Shown here in pieces: positions 26,091-35,278 of a stretch of DNA of 64,000 nucleotides (positions are counted from its first letter, which is position 1; every line of letters starts with the position of its first letter). Origin of the DNA: JBBQUN01 sp963698395 (GTDB lineage: Bacteria > Actinomycetota > Acidimicrobiia > Acidimicrobiales > SZUA-35); NCBI GenBank assembly GCA_963698395.1, contig CAVOQQ010000008.1, forward strand, positions 496,001 through 560,000, given 5' to 3'. Under the pieces are notes generated by a model. It searched no databases. It was given only the letters and a program-made list of their open reading frames with translations, and was not told where the DNA came from. The translations under genes were made by a program, and so were the position numbers.

Positions 26091-26774
26091 TCAGGGCTGG
26101 AGCTTGTAGCCAAGACCCCGCGACGTCACGACGTAGCGGGGGCTCGCCGGGTCGGTCTCGACCTTGGTGCGGAGTCGACGAACGTGCACATCGACGAGCC
26201 GGCCATCACCGAAATAGTCATAGCCCCAGACTCGCTCGAGCAGGACTTCACGGCTGAAGACCTTGCCCGGCTGGCTTGCCAGCTCGACCAGCAGCTTGAA
26301 CTCGGTCTTGGTGAGATGCAGCTCTTCACCGGCCTTGAGGACCATGCCCTCGTCGGGGCTGATCTCGAGATCGCCGACCTTGATGCGATCGAGACCGCCG
26401 GTGTCAGACGAGCGAACTCGACGGAGCAGGGCACGAATTCGCGCCGAGAGTTCCTTGGGAGCAAAGGGCTTGGTGAGGTAGTCGTCGGCGCCGGCCTCGA
26501 GTCCCGCCACCACGTCGTGGGTGTCGTCGCGAGCGGTCACCATGATGATCGGTACGTCGCTCGTCCGTCGGATGGAGCGGCAGACCTCGAAGCCATCCAT
26601 GCCGGGAAGCATGATGTCGATCAGCACGACGTCGGACACCTGCGCTGCAAAGGCTTCGAGCGCTCGCTCACCGGTATCGGCTTCGTCGACACTCCAGCCC
26701 TCGTCTTCGAGCGCCAGTTTGACGGCCTGACGAATGCGATCGTCATCTTCTACGGTCAGGATGCGAGTGCCCAC
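26091..26774 (-). CDS. mtrA: MtrA-like response regulator
   Basis: A 227-residue OmpR-type regulator: receiver with acidic EDDD at residues 9-12, phosphoacceptor Asp53 in IDIMLPGMDGFEV, Thr/Lys switch residues (IMVTARDD, LTKPFAPKEL) and a winged-helix domain with VWGYDYFGDGRLVDVHVRRLR near the end, a stretch very like MtrA. GTG 26774 is the start and no good ribosome site is visible. It leads an mtrA-mtrB-lpqB-like operon. The recognition helix region (EVLLERVW...VDVHVRRLR) is conserved, so MtrA-type direct repeats are expected at targets. Confidence 0.9.
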   Translation of the reverse strand: MGTRILTVEDDDRIRQAVKLALEDEGWSVDEADTGERALEAFAAQVSDVVLIDIMLPGMDGFEVCRSIRRTSDVPIIMVTARDDTHDVVAGLEAGADDYLTKPFAPKELSARIRALLRRVRSSDTGGLDRIKVGDLEISPDEGMVLKAGEELHLTKTEFKLLVELASQPGKVFSREVLLERVWGYDYFGDGRLVDVHVRRLRTKVETDPASPRYVVTSRGLGYKLQP

Positions 26775-26855
26775 AACGCAAATGGTGCCCGAAATCGGGC
26801 CACAACGCTGGTCATACCGCCAGATTGCCCAATTGCCGCGGTGACCGATCGACGA

Positions 26856-27677
26856 TCAGTCGGATGATGCGATGGCCGAGACCAGGGCGTAGGCCGAGCG
26901 CAATTCGGTCAGAAGCCGCTCGTGAATGGCCGGTGGCGCAGCCACGGTCATGGCCTGCGAGGGCGCTCCGCCGTCGAGGTCGGTCACGATGGCGCCCGCT
27001 TCGCTGGCGATGAGGGCCCCGGCCGCGGCATCCCAGGTATTGAGGCCGGACTCCCAGTACCCGTCGGTACGCCCGGCGCCGACATAGGCGAGGTCGAGCG
27101 CCGCAGAACCCAGTCGACGGATGTTGCCGACCTGGGGCAGCAGGTGGACGAGCACCTTCGCCTGGAGCCGGCGTTGGTCGGGCTGGTAGCCGAAACCCGT
27201 GGCGATCACGCACTGGTCGAGTTCGAGGCGTTTGCCGCACGTGATCGGTGCGCCATTCATCGTGGCACCGGCGCCGAGCTGCGCAGCGAACAGCTCGTCG
27301 GCCTTGGGATCGAAGACCACGCCGGCGACGGTGCTGCCTTGCCACTCGGCCGCAATCGAGATCGTGTAGCCGGGGAGGTCGTAGACGTAGTTCGACGTGC
27401 CGTCGATCGGATCGATGATCCAGCGCACACCGCTGATTCCCTCGGTGTCGGCGCCCTCTTCGCCCAGCACGGCATCGTCGGGACGTGCAGCGAGGATGCC
27501 GTCGACGATCAACGACTCGGCGGCCCGATCGGCTGCCGTCACCAGGTCGCTCACCGAACTCTTTCGGTCGGGTGAGCGTCGTGCCTCGGCTCGCATGTCG
27601 AGCGTGAGCGAACCGGCAGATCGAGCGAGTTCGACGGCCAGCGCGAGCAGCGCGCCGGGGTCAGGCGTCGGGATCAT
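26856..27677 (-). CDS. Inositol-1-monophosphatase family protein
   Basis: A 273-residue member of the Mg2+-dependent phosphatase fold. Metal-binding motifs are complete: GEEGAD (Glu), WIIDPIDGTSNYVYDLPGY (Asp-x-Asp) and the late WDAAAGALIASEAGA. Actinobacterial relatives dephosphorylate inositol phosphate, which fits a cell that makes phosphatidylinositol mannosides, or the 3'-phosphoadenosine/histidinol phosphate; substrate not shown. Overlaps the upstream membrane-protein gene by 17 bases. Confidence 0.88.
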   Translation of the reverse strand: MIPTPDPGALLALAVELARSAGSLTLDMRAEARRSPDRKSSVSDLVTAADRAAESLIVDGILAARPDDAVLGEEGADTEGISGVRWIIDPIDGTSNYVYDLPGYTISIAAEWQGSTVAGVVFDPKADELFAAQLGAGATMNGAPITCGKRLELDQCVIATGFGYQPDQRRLQAKVLVHLLPQVGNIRRLGSAALDLAYVGAGRTDGYWESGLNTWDAAAGALIASEAGAIVTDLDGGAPSQAMTVAAPPAIHERLLTELRSAYALVSAIASSD

Positions 27678-28068
27678 CGGGGGCCTTCCGATTCGTCGCG
27701 CTGGGTCGCTCGGGGTGCTGCACCTCTCGCCATTCGTTCATCGCTCGCAGGGTGAGCGACGTCACGATGCCCAACCCGACCGCACCCCCGACGCCGAAGC
27801 CCAAGGCCCCGAGCGCCGACCAGTTCGCCGAGCCGGTGAACAGATCGAGGATGCCGTAGCCGATGAGCGCCCCGAGGAGGCCGCCGAGCAGGATCGATCC
27901 GAACGCCAGCCACCGGGCGGCAACCGGCGGATCGGCCCGGAGCGGAGCCGGCGCCACCAGATCGGCGTACGGCAGCACATCGCGGTTGGCCGTCGAGCGG
28001 GCTTCGAGAAACGAAGCAGGGTCGGTGGTCGTGTCGTCGTCGGTCTCGAACCCATCCGTGCCGTCCAT
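27661..28068 (-). CDS. Small two-helix membrane protein
   Basis: A 135-residue protein from ATG 28068 (an earlier start would overlap the divergent promoter). An acidic N-terminal tail (DDDTTTDPASFLEARS) precedes two strongly hydrophobic, Gly-rich helices: about 57-79 and 86-108, and a basic C-terminus. No family recognised. Its stop overlaps the inositol phosphatase start by 17 bases, so they share a transcript. Confidence 0.65.
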   Translation of the reverse strand: MDGTDGFETDDDTTTDPASFLEARSTANRDVLPYADLVAPAPLRADPPVAARWLAFGSILLGGLLGALIGYGILDLFTGSANWSALGALGFGVGGAVGLGIVTSLTLRAMNEWREVQHPERPSATNRKAPDDPDA

Positions 28069-28127
28069 CAGGCAGAGGCTAGAGCGAACCATCGGCGAGG
28101 AGTACCACCGGAGCGAGCGGATCTGGA

Positions 28128-28682
28128 ATGCTGTGCGACGTGAGCAAAGGAACCGGCCGCGGGCAGCCAGAGAACGGCGACGAGCAACCTCCGTTGCGAG
28201 AGTGGCTCGTTGCCGGTGGGGTGCTCGTCGACCGTCGGGGACACGTCCTGCTGGTCGAGAACCGTCGTCGCAGCGGTGAGATCGACTGGTCGACGCCCGG
28301 CGGGGTCATCGATGCGGGGGAACAGATCATCGAGGGGCTGACGCGTGAGGTGGCCGAAGAGACCGGTCTCGTCGTCGAGACGTGGAACGGACCGGTGTAT
28401 CGCATCGAGGTGACCGCCCCTGGCTTCGGCTTCCATCTCGAGGTCGAGGCCCACCTGGCCCTCGATTTCACCGGCGATCTGGTGATCGACGATCCCGACG
28501 GCATCGTGATCGGCGCCGAGTTCGTCGATCTCTCCGTTGCCCGAAGCCGATTGGTCTCGGCTCCTCGATGGGTGGCCGAACCGCTGCTCGAGCACCTCGA
28601 GTTCGGCTTCGGTGACGGCCGCCACTACGGCTACCGACTCGAGGGCAGCAGCGCCACGGATCGCCGCGTGCGCCGCTTGTAG
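28128..28682 (+). CDS. NUDIX hydrolase
   Basis: A 184-residue NUDIX protein cleaving a nucleoside diphosphate linked to X. The NUDIX box is GGVIDAGEQIIEGL then TREVAEETGLVVE, with conserved Gly, Glu and REVxEExG spacing. The N-terminal LREWLVAGGVLVDRRGHVLLV and C-terminal YGYRLEG are ordinary for the MutT-like subset. ATG 28128 is chosen; GTG 28140 would remove four residues. Ten bases before the dinB start, so the two may act together in clearing damaged nucleotides. Confidence 0.85.
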   Translation: MLCDVSKGTGRGQPENGDEQPPLREWLVAGGVLVDRRGHVLLVENRRRSGEIDWSTPGGVIDAGEQIIEGLTREVAEETGLVVETWNGPVYRIEVTAPGFGFHLEVEAHLALDFTGDLVIDDPDGIVIGAEFVDLSVARSRLVSAPRWVAEPLLEHLEFGFGDGRHYGYRLEGSSATDRRVRRL

Positions 28683-28691
28683 TCTTCGGGG

Positions 28692-30107
28692 GTGACCGTG
28701 CGCAGCATCCTGCATGTCGACATGAATGCCTTCTTCGCTGCGGTCGAGGTGCGTGACGATCCGTCGCTGCGGGGCAAGCCCGTCGTCGTCGGCGGGACGG
28801 GTGATCGCGGGGTTGTCGCAGCGGCGAGCTACGAGGCGCGGGTATACGGCATCCACTCGGCCATGCCCAGTTCGAGGGCTCGGGCGCTGTGCCCCCACGC
28901 GGTCTTCGTGGCCGGTCGCCACGATCGCTACGGCGAGGTGTCGACATCGATCATGTCGATCTTCCGAGACGTCACGCCGCTCGTGGAGCCGCTGTCCTTC
29001 GACGAGGCCTTTCTCGATGTCAGTGGTGCCCTTCGCCTGCTGGGGCCGGCCGTCACCATCGCCCAGGACATCCGCCGACGAGTCTGGGAGGTCGAGCAGT
29101 TGCACTGCTCGGTCGGTGTCGCTTCATCGAAGCTCGTGGCGAAGCTGGCGACCGAAGAGGCCAAGCCTCGGGTGGTGGGCCGTCGGATCGAAGCGGGGCT
29201 CGGCGTCAAGGCGGTCGAGCCGGGAGCCGAGGCTGCGTTCATGGCGCCGCTGCCACTTCGAGCGCTGTGGGGCGTCGGCCCTCGCACGTACGAAAAGCTT
29301 GCCCGGTTCGGCATCACAACGGTCGGCGAGCTGGCGAACCTCCCGGTCGATGTCGTGATCTCCGCGGTCGGCGAGGTCAACGGTCGCCATCTGCACCGGA
29401 TCGCCAACGCGATCGACGACCGTCCCGTCGTTCCCGACCGAGAGGCGAAGTCGGTCTCGCACGAGCTGACCTTTGCCGACGATCTGGTCGATCCAGTCGA
29501 TCTCCGTCGAGAGCTCATCCGCCTCAGCGACGCCGTGGGTTCACGACTTCGTCGGGCAGGGCTGCGGGGTCGGACCGTGAGCATCAAGGTGCGAGAACCG
29601 TCGTTTGCCACCATCACCCGATCGCACACGATCCCACAGGCGACCGACCGTTCCGATCTGGTGCTCGAGATCGCCACCGAGTTGCTGGCCGGTGTCGACA
29701 CGAGTCAGGGGGTTCGACTCCTCGGCATCGGCGTTGCCGGTCTGACCACCGAACTGGCCGAACAGCTGACCCTCGACGACCTGCTCGCGAAGCCGGCACC
29801 GAACAGCAGTCGGAGCTCGCGAGTCGGGGCCGCCCGGTCGACGGCGGATCGAGCCGGGGGAGGTCGTGCAGGCGCACCGCCATCGGCATCACCACGACCT
29901 TCGGTCGGGCGCCCGACGGCGGAGGCGACGGACCGCGCCATCGACGAGATCCGAGAGCGATTCGGGGCCGAGGCGATCGGCTCGGCAACCTTGCTGGCCA
30001 AGGGCGGTCTCCAACGGTTGAAGCCCGGTCAACGGCAGTGGGGACCGAACGAGGCGAAGCCGGCCGACGATCCCGTTGGGTCACGTGACTCCCGGCCCCC
30101 AAGTTGA
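28692..30107 (+). CDS. dinB: DNA polymerase IV (Y-family)
   Basis: A 471-residue error-prone polymerase. The palm Asp residues lie in HVDMNAFFAAVE and SFDEAFLD; the finger has VVVGGTGDRGVVAAASYEAR; the helix-hairpin-helix is around LPLRALWGVGPRTYEKL; the little finger follows to about 365. Beyond it is a 100-residue tail with a Ser/Arg/Pro-rich linker and a short helix (IDEIRERFGAEAIGSATLLA) before GLQRLKPGQRQWGP, longer than E. coli DinB and resembling the tail of some actinobacterial DinB2 proteins. GTG 28692 start. No beta-clamp motif is clear. Confidence 0.93.
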   Translation: MTVRSILHVDMNAFFAAVEVRDDPSLRGKPVVVGGTGDRGVVAAASYEARVYGIHSAMPSSRARALCPHAVFVAGRHDRYGEVSTSIMSIFRDVTPLVEPLSFDEAFLDVSGALRLLGPAVTIAQDIRRRVWEVEQLHCSVGVASSKLVAKLATEEAKPRVVGRRIEAGLGVKAVEPGAEAAFMAPLPLRALWGVGPRTYEKLARFGITTVGELANLPVDVVISAVGEVNGRHLHRIANAIDDRPVVPDREAKSVSHELTFADDLVDPVDLRRELIRLSDAVGSRLRRAGLRGRTVSIKVREPSFATITRSHTIPQATDRSDLVLEIATELLAGVDTSQGVRLLGIGVAGLTTELAEQLTLDDLLAKPAPNSSRSSRVGAARSTADRAGGGRAGAPPSASPRPSVGRPTAEATDRAIDEIRERFGAEAIGSATLLAKGGLQRLKPGQRQWGPNEAKPADDPVGSRDSRPPS

Positions 30108-30211
30108 CTTCCTCGCCCGCGTTGTGTCTGGCCCCAGAATGCGCGACACTTACCGGCACGTTGTGGTGAACATGAGCCGTGGGCACACCCGAAAAGGGTC
30201 AAGGACAAGCG

Positions 30212-30568
30212 ATGCCGCTATCTGAAAACGAGCAAAACATTCTCGCCGAGATCGAACGGCACCTCGAAGCGACCGACCCCGGTCTCGCTCGACATGTCGG
30301 AAAGAGCTCGGTCTACCGACACGCACTCGGGTCGTTGAAGTGGTCGATCGCCGGCTTCATCGTGGGGTTGGTCGTTCTGGTCGCCACCTTGAAGATCCAC
30401 TACTTGATCGCCTTCGGTGGTTTCCTGGTCATGCTGGTCAGCGCTCTGGGATTCGAGCACAACCTGCGCATGATGGGCCGGGCCGGTATCGCTCAGATGT
30501 CGAGCGCCTTCCGGGCCGCGAACCCCCCATCGGTCCGCCGCCGTGCCGACCAGGTCGACGAAGACTGA
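30212..30568 (+). CDS. DUF3040 membrane protein
   Basis: A 118-residue actinobacterial protein. The start PLSENEQNILAEIERHLEA matches DUF3040 and is followed by two helices (about 42-62 and 66-86) and a basic C-terminal tail. ATG 30212 with AAGGA six bases upstream decides the start. These proteins are membrane-anchored with unknown function. A hairpin follows the gene. Confidence 0.85.
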   Translation: MPLSENEQNILAEIERHLEATDPGLARHVGKSSVYRHALGSLKWSIAGFIVGLVVLVATLKIHYLIAFGGFLVMLVSALGFEHNLRMMGRAGIAQMSSAFRAANPPSVRRRADQVDED

Positions 30569-30628
30569 TCCACGATCGGGGCGGCCGAGGCCGACCCCGA
30601 TCCGCTGAACCGATCCGAGGGAACGGAT

Positions 30629-30652
30629 CCGCTGCCTGACCACGGGCAGCGG
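30629..30652. terminator. Bidirectional hairpin between DUF3040 and the transglutaminase
   Basis: CCGCTGCC at 30629-30636 pairs with GGCAGCGG at 30645-30652 across an eight-base loop; a wider alternative stem (GGATCCGCT/AGCGGATCC) spans 30626-30669. Two convergent genes end on either side. No U-tract follows, common for GC-rich actinobacteria. Confidence 0.6.
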
Positions 30653-30775
30653 CTCTCCGAGCGGATCCCTGGGTTGCCGGTGATGCCACGGATCAACGCG
30701 GCGAGCAGGCACCGCGGCCGCCTCGAGGTGCGCACGCGGGCCAGAAGCGCTCGACCTCGATGCGCTCGCCAGGTG

Positions 30776-33038
30776 TCAGGAATTGGCGATCACGATGGCT
30801 CGGCGAGGGGTTCCTCGCCAGAGCCAACGAGGATCCAACAGCCGGAGCCAACGCCGGAACGCCGGGACCCGTTGATGCAGGATGTCGATGATGGCCTGGG
30901 CATCGCTCGACGCGGCGGCGACGCTCGTGGAGTCGAGGGAATCGGCAGGAGCAAACCGGGCGTTGGTGACCGATTCACCCAGACGACGAGTGGGGTCTTC
31001 GGGCAGTCGTCGGTCCTTGATCAGGCGCTCGGTCCACTCGCGCCGGGTCAGCGCTGCCGGCCGTGAGACGCCGAGCAGTCGCTCGAGGTCTTCCACCACA
31101 TTCGCCCAAATCGCCTCGATCTGGTCGGCCGGGGTGGAGGCCGCAGCCCAACGGCGGGCCCGACGCAGTCGGGCGAGCGCCGGCATGGCAAGGCCGTAGG
31201 CGGTGAGCGCCGCAATCGTCCCGACCACTCGCCACGGGATCCCAACGCCTTCATCGACCGGTGTGGGGATCTCGCCACCGGTATCGAAGTCCGGATCGGG
31301 GAGGAGGTCGAGGTTGAAATCGGTCGGGGGCAGCGGTGCCGCTGGGTCGATCGTCGTCGGCGTGGTCGGTTGGGCCTGGACGGGGGAGTCCTGCTGTGCC
31401 TCGAGGCCGGTGTAGTCGGCGCCAGGAGCGCCACGCCCTGGCGTTGGCTCGAAGGCCACCCATCCGAGCCCTTCGAAATAGACCTCGGGCCATGCATGGG
31501 CGTGGCGTCCGGTGACTCGGTAGGTATCGGTCTCGCCGTCGACCGGATCACCCCAGGTGAACCCGACCGCGACTCGAGCGGGGATGCCGAGCGAGCGAGC
31601 CATGGCAGCAAAGGTGCCGGAGAACTGCTGACAGAACCCGACCCGTTCGTCGAGGAACTGCTCGATCGGGTCGCCGAACCGGGGAGAGAGCTCGAGCGAG
31701 TAGTCATACGATCGGAACTCGGTCTGGAGCGCGAGCATCTTGTCGTAGTCGGTCGCCAGGCCGCTGGTGAGACGCTGGGCCTCGGCGGCCAGTCGAGGGG
31801 TGATGTCAGAGGGCAGTGCGGTGTATCGGTCGCGGAGTTCGCGGTCGGCGACTGCCGGCGCAGAGCGGAGTTCATCGGGGGTGAAGAGCGGCAGCACCGA
31901 CTGCAACCGGTAGGTCAGACCATCGGAGTCAGGCCGGTCGTTGTCGACCGTGAGCGAGCTGATCTCGGCGTTCCAGGTGACCGTCGCATCGCCGGTGTCG
32001 ATCAGCTGATTCGGCGCAAAGGCGGCCGGCAACCAGATCTGATCGAGCGCCGTGATGGTGAACGTCTGCTCGAGGAACTCGGTGGTCCCTGCGGTCAGCG
32101 TGGCTCCCGGAAGATCGCCCGAGCGTTCCTCGAAGTTGCCCTGGGTCGACCACACACTGCCTGTGAACCCGTCGAGTCCAGCGAGGCGCCAATAGGCCGG
32201 TCGTTCGGCGACGACGGTGAACATCTCGATGTTCTGCTGCGAAGCGAGTTGTTGCTCGATGCTGACGTAGGGGCTGGTGACGCGCCGCGTGGGGATCGGC
32301 GCGATTGCGCCAGTCGTACAGTTCGCCGGTTCCTGCCCCGGGAAGTCGAGGTCCGGCGAAGACCCCGGCAAGGATGGCCAGCAGCGCAACCCCACTGGCG
32401 GCGCGGAAGACCGCGTTGGGCCCTCGTTGCCGGTCGACGGTGAGCCAGATCCCTTCGCTCAGCGTCTGGGTTCGTTGGACGACGGCCCACAGCCCGACCG
32501 CAGCGGCGAAGATGACCGTCGAACTCAGTTGCCGATCGCCGGAGCCGAGGACCGACGAGAAGATGAACAGCAGGGCAGCAGGCAACACCGGCTCGAACGC
32601 AAGACGAAGCCGCATCGCCGCCCAGTCGGTGAGGAAGGCCAAGAGCCAGGCCCCCATCATGGCCGCGGCGATGAACGGAGGGAGCGGTTCGACGGGTGCC
32701 CGCAGTTCGCGGAACTGCTCGATGCCGTCCTCGAGCAGGAGCTCGAGGGCGTCTTGGGTGGCGCGGGTCGGCAGCAGCCCGTAGCGGGACGTGCCTGGTG
32801 CGTAGCGGGCCATGATGAGCTGGGCCAGGCCGATGAGCGAGATGACGGCGGCGATGATCAGTGGCACTCGTGCGCGTCGAAGGAGCGCAGCGAGCAACGA
32901 TGACAAGAGGGAGGCGATCACGATGGGTCCGACATCGCCCCAGAGGGTGAAGACCCGGGCGAAGCCCAACACCGCCGCGGGGACGAGGAGGGCTGCGGCG
33001 AGCTCGAGTGGCGCCGGCGCACCACGTTGTTCGGTCAT
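30776..33038 (-). CDS. Transglutaminase-like membrane protein (TgpA/DUF3488 type), one frameshift near 32304
   Basis: Starts at ATG 33038 (overlaps the previous stop by ATGA). About six helices at the N-terminus (DUF3488), then at roughly 32304 one extra base (near GCGCAATCG) shifts the frame: DWRN continues as IAPIPTRRVTSPYV. The outer domain carries the transglutaminase core with Cys in VGFCQQFSGTFAAM, His in GRHAHAWPEVYFEGLGW and the nearby acidic FEPTPG. A later helix (about the region WRVVGTIAALTAYGLAM) and a cytoplasmic tail complete the family layout. Members are predicted peptidase/crosslinking enzymes. The moxR-DUF58-TgpA order is a known set. Confidence 0.85.
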
Positions 33039-34210
33039 CGCCTCACCTGTGCCTTGGGTGCCGCCGTTGCCCCGGTGGGTGTCTGGTGCCACAGCGCCGG
33101 GAGCGGCATCGTGCCGTCGAACACGATGGCGCCGGCGGGTGGGTCGTCGGCCTTCTGACAGATGATCGTGGTCACGACACCGAAGGTTCGACGGGCTCGA
33201 TCGAGCGCCAGCGGGAGTTCGGCCGTCGGCCGACCGGTGACGACCACCAGCGTTCCGCCACGACCCATGCGGGTCAGGCTCTCGATCGAGCGGACCAGTG
33301 ACGCCGATTCCGACGTGGTGATCGTCGCCAGCTGTTCGTCGACGGCGTCGAGCTCGTGTCGTGATCGGATATCGGTGACGGCGGCGATTCCGGTGGTGAT
33401 GAAGCGGAGGGAGTCGTCGCCTCGCCAACCGGCATACAGGGCGCTCAGCGCAGCCGACACGGCGCGCTCGAACCCGGCGTCGTCATAGCTCGAGCGGCGC
33501 ACATCGAGCAGGACGGTGACCCGACCGGTGCGCGGACGTTCGTCTTGGCGAACCACGAGCTCGCCGGTCCGCGCACTTGCTCGCCAGTGAACCCGTCGCA
33601 GCTCGTCACCGATCACATAGGGTCGGAGCGCGAAGAACTCGTCGCCACCGGTTGCCAACGCTCGGATCGGCTGCTGGTCGGCGGTGGGGTCGTGCCCGGC
33701 GATGGCGTGGAGCGCTCCGAGGTCGACGAGCTCGGGGTGCACCACGAGGGTGATCAGATCCGATGCGCGCACCGAGCCTCGGGTGAGACCGAGCGGGTCA
33801 CCGAATCGCAGATCGAGTGGCCCGACGTCGATCAGGCCTCGCCTCGCCGTCGGAAGCCGGTAGGCGATCGGTGCGTTCGTCCCCGCTTTGATGGGGGCCA
33901 GGTGGAGCGAGGCGCCTGGTGTTCCACTGATGTGATCGACGGCCAGAAGCACCGGGGTCGATCGTCGGGAGCGATTGCTCACGGTGACGTCGATCCGAGC
34001 GGGCGTGCCTGCTCGCAGCCGGGCTGGATTGGCGGTCCGGCTGATGGCGAGGTCGAGCCGGGTGGTTGCGGCCATCACGACGGAGAAGAACAGCGCCGCG
34101 ATCTGGATTGCGGCGAGGATGAGCAGCTCGTCGGCTCCGAAGAGTCGGCCGAGCGCGAACGAGATCGCTGCGGAGATCGCAAGGCCGACGCCGGCTCGGG
34201 TGAGGCGCAT
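33035..34210 (-). CDS. DUF58 protein
   Basis: A 391-residue protein: two N-terminal helices (about 5-50), a beta sandwich, then the DUF58 core with PTADQQPIRALATGGDEFFALRPYVIGDELRRVHW near 200 (first part LATGGDEFFALRPYV), and a VWA-like C-terminal (VTVLLDVRRSSYDD). Functions with a MoxR ATPase, probably as a partner in protein assembly at the membrane. Start ATG 34210 overlaps the moxR stop by one base (TGATG), so the two are translationally coupled. Confidence 0.88.
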   Translation of the reverse strand: MRLTRAGVGLAISAAISFALGRLFGADELLILAAIQIAALFFSVVMAATTRLDLAISRTANPARLRAGTPARIDVTVSNRSRRSTPVLLAVDHISGTPGASLHLAPIKAGTNAPIAYRLPTARRGLIDVGPLDLRFGDPLGLTRGSVRASDLITLVVHPELVDLGALHAIAGHDPTADQQPIRALATGGDEFFALRPYVIGDELRRVHWRASARTGELVVRQDERPRTGRVTVLLDVRRSSYDDAGFERAVSAALSALYAGWRGDDSLRFITTGIAAVTDIRSRHELDAVDEQLATITTSESASLVRSIESLTRMGRGGTLVVVTGRPTAELPLALDRARRTFGVVTTIICQKADDPPAGAIVFDGTMPLPALWHQTPTGATAAPKAQVRR

Positions 34211-35193
34211 CAGACCCGATCGTAGGGAACCGGAACAGCAGCGAGGATGTCGGCGACCACGGTGTCGGGGGTCGTGCCCTGGAGCTGGGCTTCGGGTCGC
34301 AAGATGAGACGGTGCGAGATCACCTCGCGGGCGACGGCCTTGATGTCGTCATCGGAGACGAAGACCTGACCGCCGGCGAGGGCACGAGCACGAGCGACAC
34401 GCTGCAGGCTGAGGGTGGCTCGGGGTGACATGCCGAGCGCAATGGCCGGGTGGCGGCGAGTGGCATCGGCGATGTCGATGAGATAGGCCCGGAGTTCGTC
34501 GGCGATGTGCACTCGCTGCACCAGCCGGCTCATGGTGACGATGTCTCGCAGGGTCGCCACCGGTTGGAGACGGCGGACGAGACCGTCGTTCTCGTGGGTG
34601 TGGAGGATGGCGAGCTCGTCGGAACGATCCGGATAGCCGACCGACAGGCGCATGAGGAATCGGTCGAGTTGGCTCTCGGGAAGGGGGTAGGTGCCCTCCT
34701 GCTCGATGGGGTTCTGGGTTGCCATGACCATGAAGGGTTCCGGCAGCGGGTGGGTCACCCCGTCAACGGTCACCTGGCCCTCGGCCATCGCTTCGAGCAG
34801 TGCCGACTGGGTCTTCGGTGACGCTCGGTTGATTTCGTCGGCCAAGACGAGTTCGGTGAAGACCGGACCCTTGCGGAACTCGAAGGCGGCATCGTTCCGG
34901 TTCCAGACGCTGACACCGGTCACGTCGGCAGGAAGCAGGTCGGGAGTGAACTGGATACGCCCCAGATGCCCGCCGACCGATGCCGCCATGGCCTTGGCGA
35001 GCGTGGTCTTGCCGACACCGGGAACGTCCTCGACCAGGAGATGGCCCCCGGCGATCATGCAGAGGAGCGATTGTTCGACGACTCGGCGCTTGCCCCGAAC
35101 GACGTATTCGACGTTGTCGCAGATCGCTGAGAAGGCAGCGGCGAACTGACCAGCTCGATGCTGGTCGAGGGGTGTTGCGTCGGTCGAGTTCAT
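34210..35193 (-). CDS. MoxR-family AAA+ ATPase
   Basis: A 327-residue AAA+ ATPase of MoxR type: Walker A EDVPGVGKTTLAKAM, the GRIQFTPDLLPADVTG loop, Walker B VLADEINRASPKTQSALLEAM, sensor MVMATQNPIEQEGTYPLPE and the sensor 2 region. MoxR proteins act as chaperones with VWA/DUF58 partners. First gene of the moxR-DUF58-TgpA operon. Divergent from the ROK gene; the 85-base gap holds both promoters but no clear element. Confidence 0.93.
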   Translation of the reverse strand: MNSTDATPLDQHRAGQFAAAFSAICDNVEYVVRGKRRVVEQSLLCMIAGGHLLVEDVPGVGKTTLAKAMAASVGGHLGRIQFTPDLLPADVTGVSVWNRNDAAFEFRKGPVFTELVLADEINRASPKTQSALLEAMAEGQVTVDGVTHPLPEPFMVMATQNPIEQEGTYPLPESQLDRFLMRLSVGYPDRSDELAILHTHENDGLVRRLQPVATLRDIVTMSRLVQRVHIADELRAYLIDIADATRRHPAIALGMSPRATLSLQRVARARALAGGQVFVSDDDIKAVAREVISHRLILRPEAQLQGTTPDTVVADILAAVPVPYDRV

Positions 35194-35278
35194 TCGGACA
35201 GGGGTCCCTTCGTTGCCAAGCCTTTCGGAACACTAGCAACCGCACACGGCGGCACCCCATCACGTACTGTTGAGTCCC

